Notes under the pieces: model-generated | What the model was told of the DNA's origin: nothing | The model's input: only the letters and a program-made list of their open reading frames with translations | Databases searched by the model: none | DNA from: a virus | Virus record (IMG/VR): IMGVR_UViG_3300035162_001487 | Location: 1-32,365 of that record | Reading direction: 5' to 3' (one strand) | Length of the DNA stretch: 32,365 nucleotides | Position numbers and translations under genes: made by a program | Shown here: in pieces, positions 25,190-31,964 of the stretch | Layout: the number at the start of each line of letters is the position of its first letter | How positions within the stretch are numbered: the stretch's first letter is position 1

Positions 25190-25444
25190 TTAAATCTTTT
25201 TATTTTGGAGACCACCTTGTATACATTCAGGTGATATCATTATGTCACTTTGATAAGTATCTACAATATTTAAACATTCTACACTTTTAATTTCTAAAGC
25301 ATAATTCGTAGCATGCTTAAACTTATTCATTACCATTTGCAATGCATCATTTGCTGTATAAGCAATTACAAAATACTTGTCATAATAACGTTCACCTGCT
25401 GTTACTTTAAACAGTCTAGGTTTTATTTCTCTTTTTTCACTCAT
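25190..25444 (-). CDS. Hypothetical protein (84 aa)
   Basis: MSEKREIKPRLFKVTAGERY... mixed strand/helix, containing VIAYTANDALQMVMNKF, the pattern of a small alpha/beta domain seen in phage early proteins. Starts overlapping the preceding gene's TAA by a few bases upstream. Function unknown. Confidence 0.58.
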   Translation of the reverse strand: MSEKREIKPRLFKVTAGERYYDKYFVIAYTANDALQMVMNKFKHATNYALEIKSVECLNIVDTYQSDIMISPECIQGGLQNKKI

Positions 25445-25445
25445 C

Positions 25446-25637
25446 TTATGTTAATTGTTTTATATAATGATTAAATAATTCTTCTGCCTCATCATAGTCT
25501 TCGCAAACATTTAAATATATTTCTTCTGATGATAGTTTATCATATTCCATATAACCTTCTTCCATAGAATCTTTATCTACTTCTATTTCTACAAGATGTA
25601 GTTCTACTGAATACTTTCTTACTTTTTCTTTACTCAT
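25446..25637 (-). CDS. Acidic hypothetical protein (63 aa)
   Basis: MSKEKVRKYSVELHLVEIEVD then an acidic region ending in LFNHYIKQLT. Small beta-alpha protein of unknown function, 1 nt upstream of the next gene. The leader AATAAAGAAG precedes its ATG, matching the A-rich starts used here. Confidence 0.57.
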   Translation of the reverse strand: MSKEKVRKYSVELHLVEIEVDKDSMEEGYMEYDKLSSEEIYLNVCEDYDEAEELFNHYIKQLT

Positions 25638-25658
25638 CTTCTTTATTTTATTTAAAAA

Positions 25659-25886
25659 TCAACCTTGATATGAATTGCTTTTGCTATATTTATTTTTTTC
25701 TACATTAGATAAAACTAATTTTTGCTCATCTTCACTTAAATCATTGAATTCAATATCCATAAAGTTTTTGATTACTTGAATTTTTTTTCTCCAAATGTAT
25801 ATGCCTAAGTCCATTGACTCAATAACAGCAGTTTGTTTGCCTATACTATTTTCTCTTAATAGTTTAATAATTTGCTCTTCAATCAT
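25659..25886 (-). CDS. Hypothetical protein (75 aa)
   Basis: Helical, starts MIEEQIIKLLRENS and has a central hydrophobic stretch (GIYIWRKKIQVI). Its ATG is preceded on the minus strand by the conserved leader AAACCAAAACAAAG (complement of 25887-25900), which also precedes the 38-aa membrane peptide gene. Function unknown. Confidence 0.58.
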   Translation of the reverse strand: MIEEQIIKLLRENSIGKQTAVIESMDLGIYIWRKKIQVIKNFMDIEFNDLSEDEQKLVLSNVEKNKYSKSNSYQG

Positions 25887-25899
25887 CTTTGTTTTGGTT

Positions 25900-26016
25900 T
25901 TATAATAAATGGGACATTAAAGCAAGAACATTTATTATTAACAATGTAATAAAGCTGAATCTTCTTCCTTTTTTAGTTCCTAACCATTTATCAAATTTTA
26001 AAAGTAATTTACTCAT
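25900..26016 (-). CDS. 38-aa putative membrane microprotein
   Basis: Starts MSKLLLKFDKWLGTKKGRRF, then one hydrophobic segment (FITLLIINVLALMSHLL) that would span the membrane, with a basic N-terminal flank that predicts a cytoplasmic N-terminus. Its ATG at 26016 follows the leader AAACCAAAACAAAG (complement of 26017-26030). The stop touches the leader of the next gene at 25887-25900. A small early membrane protein, for instance a superinfection or host-takeover factor, is plausible. Confidence 0.5.
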   Translation of the reverse strand: MSKLLLKFDKWLGTKKGRRFSFITLLIINVLALMSHLL

Positions 26017-26044
26017 CTTTGTTTTGGTTTAGTTTATTTCTATG

Positions 26045-26272
26045 TTAGCAAACATTACGTTTACCTTCTTGATACGCTTCTTTTAGCATAGTTTCTATTG
26101 AGTCAATGTATTCAATTAAATTTTCAATAGGGTCATACTGAAACTTTTCCCATACTATGACTTCATCGGGTATTGTATCAGAAACACTACTTGCGTTATC
26201 TAATAACTCTAATGCTTCTGTAATGTCATCATTACATAAAACAAAACTTGCTGCTTTTTCTCTAAAATTCAT
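26045..26272 (-). CDS. Hypothetical protein (75 aa)
   Basis: MNFREKAASFVLCNDDITEALELL, acidic and helical, ending in a Lys/Arg/Cys tail. ATG overlaps the TGA of the NlpC/P60-like gene (ATGA). Unknown function. Confidence 0.58.
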   Translation of the reverse strand: MNFREKAASFVLCNDDITEALELLDNASSVSDTIPDEVIVWEKFQYDPIENLIEYIDSIETMLKEAYQEGKRNVC

Positions 26273-26697
26273 AATTCATCTTCTTTGTTTTGGTTTAGTT
26301 CTAATCTTAATACAAAATCTGGGTTCTTTTGTAAGTCTGTCATTGTTCTTAATCTAAGTGTGGGATGTGGTGGCGTTACTAGTCTTGTACAATCACTAAA
26401 CATACCATCACCTTCATATATTGCAAAATGAAATCCTACTGGTATATTTTTCCATTCAATAATACCGTTGTCATTTATAGTCCAAGGTAACCATTCCCAT
26501 GTACTAGTTTTATCCCACAGAAGAATATCACCAACTTTTATTTTTTTTTGATACCTAGAAAATGTAAATTGATTAAAGTGTTCATGAAATGTTTCATAAG
26601 TACAAAAATCAGGCTTTAATCCCATTCGTCTTAAAACATAAGTTAAACAGGTTTCGGTTTTTGTTAATCTCACAGGTTTTAACTCTTCTTTATTCAT
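26269..26697 (-). CDS. NlpC/P60-like (papain-fold) protein
   Basis: 142 aa. Cys17 in a helix start (ETCLTYVL), IKVGDILLW (53-61) and GFHFAIYEGDGMFSD (88-102, H90) follow the order of the NlpC/P60/CHAP layout: nucleophile Cys, 'GD' turn, then His strand. Members cleave peptidoglycan cross-links, amides or similar; here there is no signal peptide, and it lies in the early block rather than with lysis genes, so a cytoplasmic amidase or deubiquitinase-like role is also possible. The catalytic third residue cannot be placed with certainty. Confidence 0.6.
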   Translation of the reverse strand: MNKEELKPVRLTKTETCLTYVLRRMGLKPDFCTYETFHEHFNQFTFSRYQKKIKVGDILLWDKTSTWEWLPWTINDNGIIEWKNIPVGFHFAIYEGDGMFSDCTRLVTPPHPTLRLRTMTDLQKNPDFVLRLELNQNKEDEL

Positions 26698-26801
26698 CTT
26701 CTTTGTTTTGCTATTAGATACTGGATGTATAAATCCTTATCAAAACTTCCTCTCCATTTATCTTCCCAATACTGTATATAATCTGCTATATTTGTTTTCA
26801 T
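26694..26801 (-). CDS. 35-aa microprotein
   Basis: Starts MKTNIADYIQYWEDKWRGSF and ends in a basic tail (AKQRR) whose codons also include the AAAACAAAGAAG leader of the next gene. The TGA overlaps that gene's ATG. It sits 13 nt from the tRNA gene end. Coding is supported by coupling alone. Confidence 0.45.
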   Translation of the reverse strand: MKTNIADYIQYWEDKWRGSFDKDLYIQYLIAKQRR

Positions 26802-26814
26802 AATTTAATTTTAG

Positions 26815-26888
26815 TACACCCATTAGGAGTCGAACCTAAAACCACCTCCTTAGAAGGGAGGTGCTCTATCCAATTGAGCTATGGGTGC
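26815..26888 (-). tRNA. tRNA-Arg (anticodon UCU, reads AGA/AGG)
   Basis: 74 nt. Acceptor arm GCACCCA/TGGGTGT (7 bp with one G-U at the first pair), D arm GCTC/GAGC, anticodon stem CCTCC/GGAGG with loop CTTCTAA (anticodon TCT, complement of 26852-26854), T arm TTAGG/CCTAA with loop TTCGACT, discriminator A. No encoded CCA. AGA is the main Arg codon in the neighbouring genes, so the phage supplies its own supply of a codon that may be rarer in the host. Confidence 0.95.
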
Positions 26889-26923
26889 ATATTAAAATCT
26901 AATCACCTTCTTCATTGTTGACT

Positions 26924-27142
26924 CTAGAAAGGTTCTTCCTGTGTTTTATTCTCTCTCTTGTCTGTCTCCCAGTCAAATTTTGTGAGATCTTTTTTATTAT
27001 AATCTGCCTCCGCAACTGTCTTGTTGTACTCATCCCAGTTATATATTTTTAGTTTGTACATTTTTAACACATCTCTTGATGTTAATCCTGGAGGTAATTC
27101 TCCATCATTTGCATTCATTATATCAATACATAATTCTTTCAT
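26924..27142 (-). CDS. Hypothetical protein (72 aa)
   Basis: MKELCIDIMNANDGELPPGLTS... acidic, ending KTQEEPF. ATG at 27142 overlaps the regulator's TGA (ATGA), the spacing usual here; an in-frame ATG at 27151 would lengthen it by three residues. Function unknown. Confidence 0.6.
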   Translation of the reverse strand: MKELCIDIMNANDGELPPGLTSRDVLKMYKLKIYNWDEYNKTVAEADYNKKDLTKFDWETDKRENKTQEEPF

Positions 27143-27576
27143 TCTTCCCATATAGTATAAGTTCTCATTCCGTTTCTAACAAAATATTTAATTGTACGTA
27201 TTAAAGTAGGATACCCTAATTTTTGTTGAAGTTTCCTGAGTTTTTTTAAATCATAATCATTAAATTGTATAAGAACTGCATCATTTTTTGACTTTGTGGC
27301 TAGTTTTACATCTTCTGCAGTATACTCAAACTTTTTTCTTAATTTTTCTGTATTATACTGATAAACTATATCTTCTTTAAATCTTATTGAGCATACTTTA
27401 GCATGATGAACATTATCTCTACTTATATTAAGGTGTTCTGCAACTAATTGTTCTGTCATACCACAAGCAAAATACAAAGCTCCAATGATATAAGCTCTTT
27501 GATCTACATTTGCTCTTTGTCTTGTTTTGGGAATAGAATCAAAAGCTTTTTTAAGTTCTTTTTTGTCTAATTTCAT
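27139..27576 (-). CDS. Putative DNA-binding regulator (HTH plus RHH-like C-terminus)
   Basis: 145 aa, basic. Residues ~40-70 contain a helix-turn-helix-like segment (CGMTEQLVAEHLNISRDNVHHAK) of the sigma-70 region 4/LuxR type. The C-terminal part (LIQFNDYDLKKLRKLQQKLGYPTLIRTIKYFVRNG) has strand-helix-helix composition as in ribbon-helix-helix proteins. A transcriptional regulator of the early region is the simplest reading; an anti-sigma or sigma-like factor is an alternative. The N-terminal 35 residues are Lys-rich. Confidence 0.65.
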   Translation of the reverse strand: MKLDKKELKKAFDSIPKTRQRANVDQRAYIIGALYFACGMTEQLVAEHLNISRDNVHHAKVCSIRFKEDIVYQYNTEKLRKKFEYTAEDVKLATKSKNDAVLIQFNDYDLKKLRKLQQKLGYPTLIRTIKYFVRNGMRTYTIWEE

Positions 27577-27579
27577 ATT

Positions 27580-27759
27580 TTATATAAAAAATGGCCATAA
27601 GAGACCTTTAAATTCTCCTACAAATGGCCCGATAAACATTGCTACTAAAAAATCATGATTTTGTGCCCATAAATACCAAAAATATACCATCATAATTTGG
27701 GATATAAAAAAATATAAGACAAGCGAAATCATAGCTATTGTAAAGCTTTTTTCTTTCAT
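27580..27759 (-). CDS. 59-aa putative membrane protein
   Basis: Too short for many gene finders, but strongly hydrophobic: MKEKSFTIAMISLVLYFFIS then QIMMVYFWYLW, a polar turn (AQNHDF) and VAMFIGPFVGE..., i.e. probably two membrane segments. Ends 3 nt before the regulator's ATG, inside an otherwise unexplained 208-nt gap. Early phage membrane protein of unknown role. Confidence 0.55.
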   Translation of the reverse strand: MKEKSFTIAMISLVLYFFISQIMMVYFWYLWAQNHDFLVAMFIGPFVGEFKGLLWPFFI

Positions 27760-27784
27760 AAATAATAATTTTAAATTGTTTTTG

Positions 27785-28117
27785 TTAAATTGAGTGTGTT
27801 AGATCTGCATCTTCTGCATAAACATCTATTTCTTTTTTCTTTTTAAATGCTTCTTTTAATCCAATTTTAGCGTCCATAACTCTTTCTACAGTCATAGTCA
27901 TGTCATCTGGAATTAAAAGAAATCTTTCTAAAGAGTAATACTCATATGGAGCTGAAGCTGCAGTAAGTTCTATTTCTTCAAAAGCAACACCAAGCTTACC
28001 TTTTTGTAAACTCATTTCTACTACTTCAGTAATAGTATATACTACACCTTCTTCTATCCATTCATAATCAGAGATATGCTCTGGCTTATTACTACTATCA
28101 ATGCAAATTGCTTTCAT
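27785..28117 (-). CDS. Hypothetical protein (110 aa) of a family common in Bacteroidota phages
   Basis: Starts MKAICIDSSNKPEHISDYEW and contains WIEEGVVYTITEVVEMSLQ and PYEYYSLERFLL, a beta-rich core I have the impression of seeing often in Bacteroidota phages and prophages (established by recall, not searched). It overlaps the ClpS-like gene by 20 nt. Biochemical role unknown. Confidence 0.68.
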   Translation of the reverse strand: MKAICIDSSNKPEHISDYEWIEEGVVYTITEVVEMSLQKGKLGVAFEEIELTAASAPYEYYSLERFLLIPDDMTMTVERVMDAKIGLKEAFKKKKEIDVYAEDADLTHSI

Positions 28118-28352
28118 ATGCTTCTAAACTTACTCCCACCTTTACGTGATCCAAGGTTTCTAATATTTCATACATTTCCTTAAAAGGCCCTGATGCAATA
28201 TCTATCTGACCTCTATTGTGTGCTAAAAGAGCACATTGTTCTGCTTGAATAGGTGTGTGACCACATATTTTAATTAAGCATGCTGTGACATACTCAAAAC
28301 TGAGCTTGTCATCATTATACAAAGTAATCTTATGTGTTTTAGATTCACCCAT
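28098..28352 (-). CDS. ClpS-like N-degron adaptor
   Basis: 84 aa, about the length of the ClpS core domain. ITLYNDDKLSFEYV (9-22) aligns with the ClpS strand 'YNDDYTPMEFV': N13, D14, D15 match E. coli N34, D35, D36. H45 in LLAHNRGQ matches H66, at exactly the same spacing (30 residues from the second Asp). These residues bind the alpha-amino group of N-degron substrates. The gate position Met40 is Phe19 here, and Thr38 is Leu17, so substrate preference may differ. ClpS hands proteins to ClpAP for degradation; a phage copy could redirect the host protease. The N-terminal extension that E. coli ClpS uses to block or engage ClpA is nearly absent. Confidence 0.85.
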   Translation of the reverse strand: MGESKTHKITLYNDDKLSFEYVTACLIKICGHTPIQAEQCALLAHNRGQIDIASGPFKEMYEILETLDHVKVGVSLEAYESNLH

Positions 28353-28389
28353 ACAATAATATACTAATTTTTGGGCAGATAATGGCTAT

Positions 28390-29484
28390 CTAACCCAGGT
28401 TAACATTATAATCCTTCCATTCTATTTTGGAAGCATCTAGACCTTCTAAGGCAGTCTTTACCCATTTTTCATCTATAGTATGCTTATAGCATAATATATG
28501 TATTATAGCTTTTTCATCTGGATTAAGCCTCAGTAATCTTCCTATTCTCTGAGCAGACTTTCTTTCATTGCCATATGCATGCATAATAATTCCTTGTTTT
28601 AACTCTGGAATATTTACACCTTCATTTAATTGCATTACAGAAGATAGTTTATTTATCTTACCTTCTTTAAACAGTTCAAGATTTGCTTCTGAGTCTATAT
28701 TATTACTATGATAACTATACTCGCACAATCTATCAGCCTGTTCTTGAGTATTAGCAAACATTATGCATTTATCTTTAATACTAGTAAATAGTAATCTAGC
28801 ATACTGCTCTTTGCTTGGATACTCTTTCATTGCTTTCATTCTCATTATGCGTAATATATGCATACTACCTGCGCCACTGTCAATTCTATTGCACCAGTAA
28901 CCATAATTCTTCTGCTCTGAAGTCTTAAAACTTTTATTCTTCATTTCTACTAAATAATTATTCTTTGTGCTTAACTCAAGCTCATGTACAATTATCTGAT
29001 AATCATTTAGAATATTATTGTCTACAGCACTATCAGTAACAAATTCATATATTATTGGACAGAATTCATCTACCAACCTACCTTTCTCAGACTTGTGATA
29101 CTTAGGTGGTGTACCCGTAAGACCTAGAATCTTGCCATTATACTCATTTAGAAATTCTCTATGAGAATCTAACAAGCTATGACATTCATCTAGATACACT
29201 ATATCAAAGTCTTTTGGATTTTGCTTATTTAAGCTTAAGTATGTTGTAAACGTAACTCTTGCTAACAGCTTTTCCTTATCAAATTTTCTTGCTTCTGCTC
29301 TCCAACTATCAAAAATTGATAGTTTTGGTGCAACTACAAGTATCTCTAACATAGGAGAATAATTACTCTCTAAATGATTTAGTGCTACAAGTGTCTTACC
29401 GACACCTGTAGCTAATCCTAAACCACATCTGTTAATACCTATAGTTCTTTTGAGAGCTTCAGCTTGTACTGTATCTCTATCCAT
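28390..29484 (-). CDS. SF2 DNA helicase/translocase (DEAD/SNF2-like)
   Basis: 364 aa. Q-motif-like start (MDRDTVQAEAL), Walker A TGVGKT (26-31), VAPKLSIFDSWRAE (motif Ia), DECH (99-102), LTGTPP (122-127, motif III), and a C-terminal RecA domain with VMQLNEGVNIP and QRIGRLLR (motif VI). Compact, with little outside the two RecA lobes. Such enzymes remodel DNA or DNA-bound complexes; many crAss-like phages have an SF2/SNF2 helicase in this module. Ends with TAG, 38 nt before ClpS-like. Confidence 0.9.
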   Translation of the reverse strand: MDRDTVQAEALKRTIGINRCGLGLATGVGKTLVALNHLESNYSPMLEILVVAPKLSIFDSWRAEARKFDKEKLLARVTFTTYLSLNKQNPKDFDIVYLDECHSLLDSHREFLNEYNGKILGLTGTPPKYHKSEKGRLVDEFCPIIYEFVTDSAVDNNILNDYQIIVHELELSTKNNYLVEMKNKSFKTSEQKNYGYWCNRIDSGAGSMHILRIMRMKAMKEYPSKEQYARLLFTSIKDKCIMFANTQEQADRLCEYSYHSNNIDSEANLELFKEGKINKLSSVMQLNEGVNIPELKQGIIMHAYGNERKSAQRIGRLLRLNPDEKAIIHILCYKHTIDEKWVKTALEGLDASKIEWKDYNVNLG

Positions 29485-29487
29485 AAA

Positions 29488-30204
29488 TTATTTCTTTAAA
29501 TTAAATACTTTAGCTTTAATGTAATTAGATGCTTCTGTATTATCTGAAATTAATTTAATCTGTTTCAGATACTTTCTTAAGTTGCTTACAACAGTCTTTT
29601 GATTTATTTTACCATATGACTGCATAAATGCATTTAGAAAAGAAAACTTTACAGGTCTACCTACATTGTTAATCATTAAAAATATCTCACTGAATTCTTT
29701 GCACATTTGTGCTGCTTTACTATTTGTAATAATAAAATCACCTGTTTTAATAGTTTGACTATTTTTTATAATACTATAATTATTTGTACATAATGCAGCT
29801 ACCATGTTTAATTCAAGATTATATAAATTTTTAAACTTTAAAAGTTTCATATAATCCATAAAACAAAACTTATATGCATTAACATAATCAATAAGAGCCC
29901 AAGATTTAGAAGAGTTGTTTAACATACCCATCTTTTCTACTATATCTATCTCATCTTTACACGCAATATTAACATACGGTATAGGAAGACTTTCTCTTTC
30001 ACAAGCTGTAGCTAAATGTTGACCATCAACAATATAGTTCTTCATTTCTCCTTCAAGCACATCTGTCTTACAGATTATTACAGGTCTAATAATACCCATA
30101 GTTCTGATACTTTTAACAAGTTTCTCAACGTGTTCTGATCTAATTTCTCTATTCATTGGTAGTATAGAGAACATTTTGTAATTAGTTGTTTTTTTAGTAT
30201 TCAT
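29488..30204 (-). CDS. ParB/Srx-fold domain protein
   Basis: 238 aa. N-terminal residues ~10-75 carry the ParB N-terminal fold: SILPMNREIRSEHVEKLVKSI...GIIRPVIIC...YIVDGQHLATACE, including the GQH(L) variant of the GxxR/GEHR nucleotide motif. The rest is helical, lacking an obvious HTH partner domain. ParB-N proteins act as CTPase switches, nucleases or DNA methylase partners; this is a free-standing phage copy between a helicase and an HNH protein. Nuclease, CTPase or partition roles cannot be separated from sequence alone. Confidence 0.8.
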   Translation of the reverse strand: MNTKKTTNYKMFSILPMNREIRSEHVEKLVKSIRTMGIIRPVIICKTDVLEGEMKNYIVDGQHLATACERESLPIPYVNIACKDEIDIVEKMGMLNNSSKSWALIDYVNAYKFCFMDYMKLLKFKNLYNLELNMVAALCTNNYSIIKNSQTIKTGDFIITNSKAAQMCKEFSEIFLMINNVGRPVKFSFLNAFMQSYGKINQKTVVSNLRKYLKQIKLISDNTEASNYIKAKVFNLKK

Positions 30205-30211
30205 AATAAAA

Positions 30212-30616
30212 TCATTTTAAATAATTCATAATTCTTGCTTCTTTTGGATTACCGTGAATCCAATTATGACAATTCCTACAAACAGGGATCCATGTACTTT
30301 GTATTAAATAATACACATCACGATCACTACCTGCATAGGTGTGATGAATATCAGTAGCACTATTGCTACAACCATCTACTTTAACCTTACATAGGGAATT
30401 GTCAGTAAGATATCTTTCTCTTAATTTAAGATACTCAGCATCTTTCTTCTTTCTTTTAGAAGATACACGAGGGATAGACACGTTTGGTTTCTGTGGCTTG
30501 TTAGTACTGCTTTTGTGGCAACTCCAGCAATATTTACAATATCTATTACCCTCATGATTCTTCCATATAACAGTTATCTTTTGACAACCATCACATTCTT
30601 TTAGTTTTGCTTTCAT
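30212..30616 (-). CDS. HNH endonuclease with N-terminal zinc ribbon
   Basis: 134 aa. C8-x2-C11 and C27-x2-C30 (with C33) form a likely zinc ribbon; a Lys-rich linker follows. C76...C83, ATDIHH (87-92) and PVCRNCHNWIH (111-121, C113, C116, H117, H121) make the zinc-structured HNH motif. A homing, packaging or defence nuclease is possible; proximity to the SF2 helicase and ParB-like gene suggests a functional set. Confidence 0.88.
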   Translation of the reverse strand: MKAKLKECDGCQKITVIWKNHEGNRYCKYCWSCHKSSTNKPQKPNVSIPRVSSKRKKKDAEYLKLRERYLTDNSLCKVKVDGCSNSATDIHHTYAGSDRDVYYLIQSTWIPVCRNCHNWIHGNPKEARIMNYLK

Positions 30617-30813
30617 TTTGGAACACCTTTATTGACATAGTGTCTGATTAAATCAAGCTTTTCATAAGTAGACCTGGGTCTTTTTAACCCAGGCATATCT
30701 TCTTTCCACCAATAATTTTCATTTCTCATAGTTCTCCAATCTTCTAAATCAAAATGTTTAGTAAGGTCATTGAATTCTTGATCAATTTCTGATAATGGTG
30801 GTCTTTTATACAT
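30613..30813 (-). CDS. Hypothetical protein (66 aa)
   Basis: MYKRPPLSEIDQEFNDLTKH, charged helical protein with Trp-rich centre (DLEDWRTMRNENYWWKED). Overlaps the upstream gene by 8 nt and the HNH gene by 4 nt. Unknown. Confidence 0.6.
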   Translation of the reverse strand: MYKRPPLSEIDQEFNDLTKHFDLEDWRTMRNENYWWKEDMPGLKRPRSTYEKLDLIRHYVNKGVPK

Positions 30814-31327
30814 TCTTAAGTCTTGGTAAACTATTAGGATCTCTAGTTAAACTTAAAAAGTTTGAACTTAAGATTCCTTCATCAATAAATATACGAATTA
30901 TTTCATTTTTATCAATATTTAAATCTTTGAAATTTAAAGTGTTTCTAACCTTTTCATCAGTTTCAGTATTACCAAGCATAAACTTAGTAAAACTTGTATC
31001 TGGAAACCATTTACTAAAGATACTATTAGTAATAGTAATTACTTTTCTTTGTTTAGCTTCATTAAGAACACGTTGTGCTCTTCTGTTAACTTTACTAATT
31101 CTGATTTTCTTTTGCTTGCTCATCTTTTCTACTTCTTCAGCAGGTAAAGACTTAAGACCATATAATGCTCTTTTATACAGAAAATTCTGATATTGAGAAT
31201 ATTGATCTGTTTCATATTTAGTATAAGTATTTTTCTTATACAACTGATACTCTTCTAATTTGCCAGAGTATTCAAATTTTTGTTTTTTAGTCGAACTCAT
31301 ATACAACTTGTTTTTTGGTAAATTCAT
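30806..31327 (-). CDS. Basic hypothetical protein (173 aa)
   Basis: Lys/Tyr-rich first half with repeated helical heptad features (KLEEYQLYKKNTYTKYETDQYS), then a compact C-terminal domain (TNSIFSKWFPDTSFTKFML ... IFIDEGILSSNF). Composition fits a DNA- or RNA-binding protein. It heads the long early operon, 50 nt after a terminator-bearing gap. No family recognised. Confidence 0.65.
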   Translation of the reverse strand: MNLPKNKLYMSSTKKQKFEYSGKLEEYQLYKKNTYTKYETDQYSQYQNFLYKRALYGLKSLPAEEVEKMSKQKKIRISKVNRRAQRVLNEAKQRKVITITNSIFSKWFPDTSFTKFMLGNTETDEKVRNTLNFKDLNIDKNEIIRIFIDEGILSSNFLSLTRDPNSLPRLKNV

Positions 31328-31330
31328 AAA

Positions 31331-31359
31331 TAAAAAGGGGAATATTGCTACTCCCCTTT
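31331..31359 (-). terminator. Rho-independent terminator after the 158-aa gene
   Basis: AAAGGGGA (31334-31341) pairs with TCCCCTTT (31352-31359): 8 bp, 10-nt loop, followed on the minus strand by TTTTTA. It lies 18 nt past the stop of the 158-aa gene, so that gene has a short transcript of its own, as expected of a very abundant product. Confidence 0.82.
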
Positions 31360-31376
31360 ACTACTGTTTTATCTTA

Positions 31377-31853
31377 TTATCCTCCTATAGAGAAATCTGC
31401 ATTAGGCTTTACTGCACCTGATGTCTTTTGACTTTCATATGCTGCACGTAATTCAGCAATATTATCATGCTGTACATAAGATTCTTCTTTAGTTCCTGTT
31501 GGATCATAAGTAGTCTTACGATAAATTGCAGAACCTTCTTTTGAACAAACAATACCTGTTTCTCCAGCTACTTTTAAATCTCTATCTGGATTCTTAGTAT
31601 TAAATGGCTCCAATGACTCTACAATACGAATTCTACCTTCAAGGTCTTGACCTGCAAAGAAACTTAATGCTTTAAGATCTTCAGTTTCACCTTGTAATAA
31701 AGTAGAAATAGCTTTGTTTTTTAAGAAACCGTTATCATCAATGACTGATCTAACTTGTTCTAATCTAATAAAACCATACTCTGGATTGTTCTCTGATACA
31801 TTAACAACCGCTCCTGTTGTAGCATTAGCTACTACTTTAACTTTTTGATTCAT
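31377..31853 (-). CDS. Hypothetical protein (158 aa), probably highly expressed
   Basis: Beta-rich and free of membrane segments: MNQKVKVVANATTGAVVNVS, NNPEYGFIRLEQVRSVI, FAGQDLEGRIRIVESLEPFN, then GIVCSKEGSAIYRKTTYDP. The core looks like a small OB- or jelly-type sheet. It is insulated from neighbours by its own leader (with TAAA repeats and hairpins) and by a terminator, the layout of a strong, independent early transcript. It could be a ssDNA- or RNA-binding auxiliary protein; I do not know its function. Confidence 0.72.
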   Translation of the reverse strand: MNQKVKVVANATTGAVVNVSENNPEYGFIRLEQVRSVIDDNGFLKNKAISTLLQGETEDLKALSFFAGQDLEGRIRIVESLEPFNTKNPDRDLKVAGETGIVCSKEGSAIYRKTTYDPTGTKEESYVQHDNIAELRAAYESQKTSGAVKPNADFSIGG

Positions 31854-31865
31854 AGTTAAATTTTT

Positions 31866-31892
31866 AATAAATAAATAAATAAATAAATAATT
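31866..31892. repeat. (TAAA)n microsatellite in a leader
   Basis: Perfect AAAT/TAAA tetranucleotide run upstream of the 158-aa gene. It would be part of the 5' UTR, lying about 15 nt before the ATG, and would supply an unstructured A/U-rich ribosome entry region. Confidence 0.8.
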
Positions 31893-31910
31893 GATGGCAA
31901 CTGAATACTA

Positions 31911-31957
31911 TACTTGCACATTGCCAAATGCAAGTAAGTAGGCTTAAATAAATAAGC
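31911..31957. promoter_or_regulatory. Twin inverted repeats between 85-aa and 158-aa genes
   Basis: TACTTGCA (31911-31918) pairs with TGCAAGTA (31929-31936), 8 bp with a 10-nt loop; next to it GCTTA (31942-31946) pairs with TAAGC (31953-31957). No T-run follows on either side, so these are not standard terminators. They could be operator sites or a 5' UTR structure for the 158-aa gene. Confidence 0.5.
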
Positions 31958-31964
31958 TATTACA

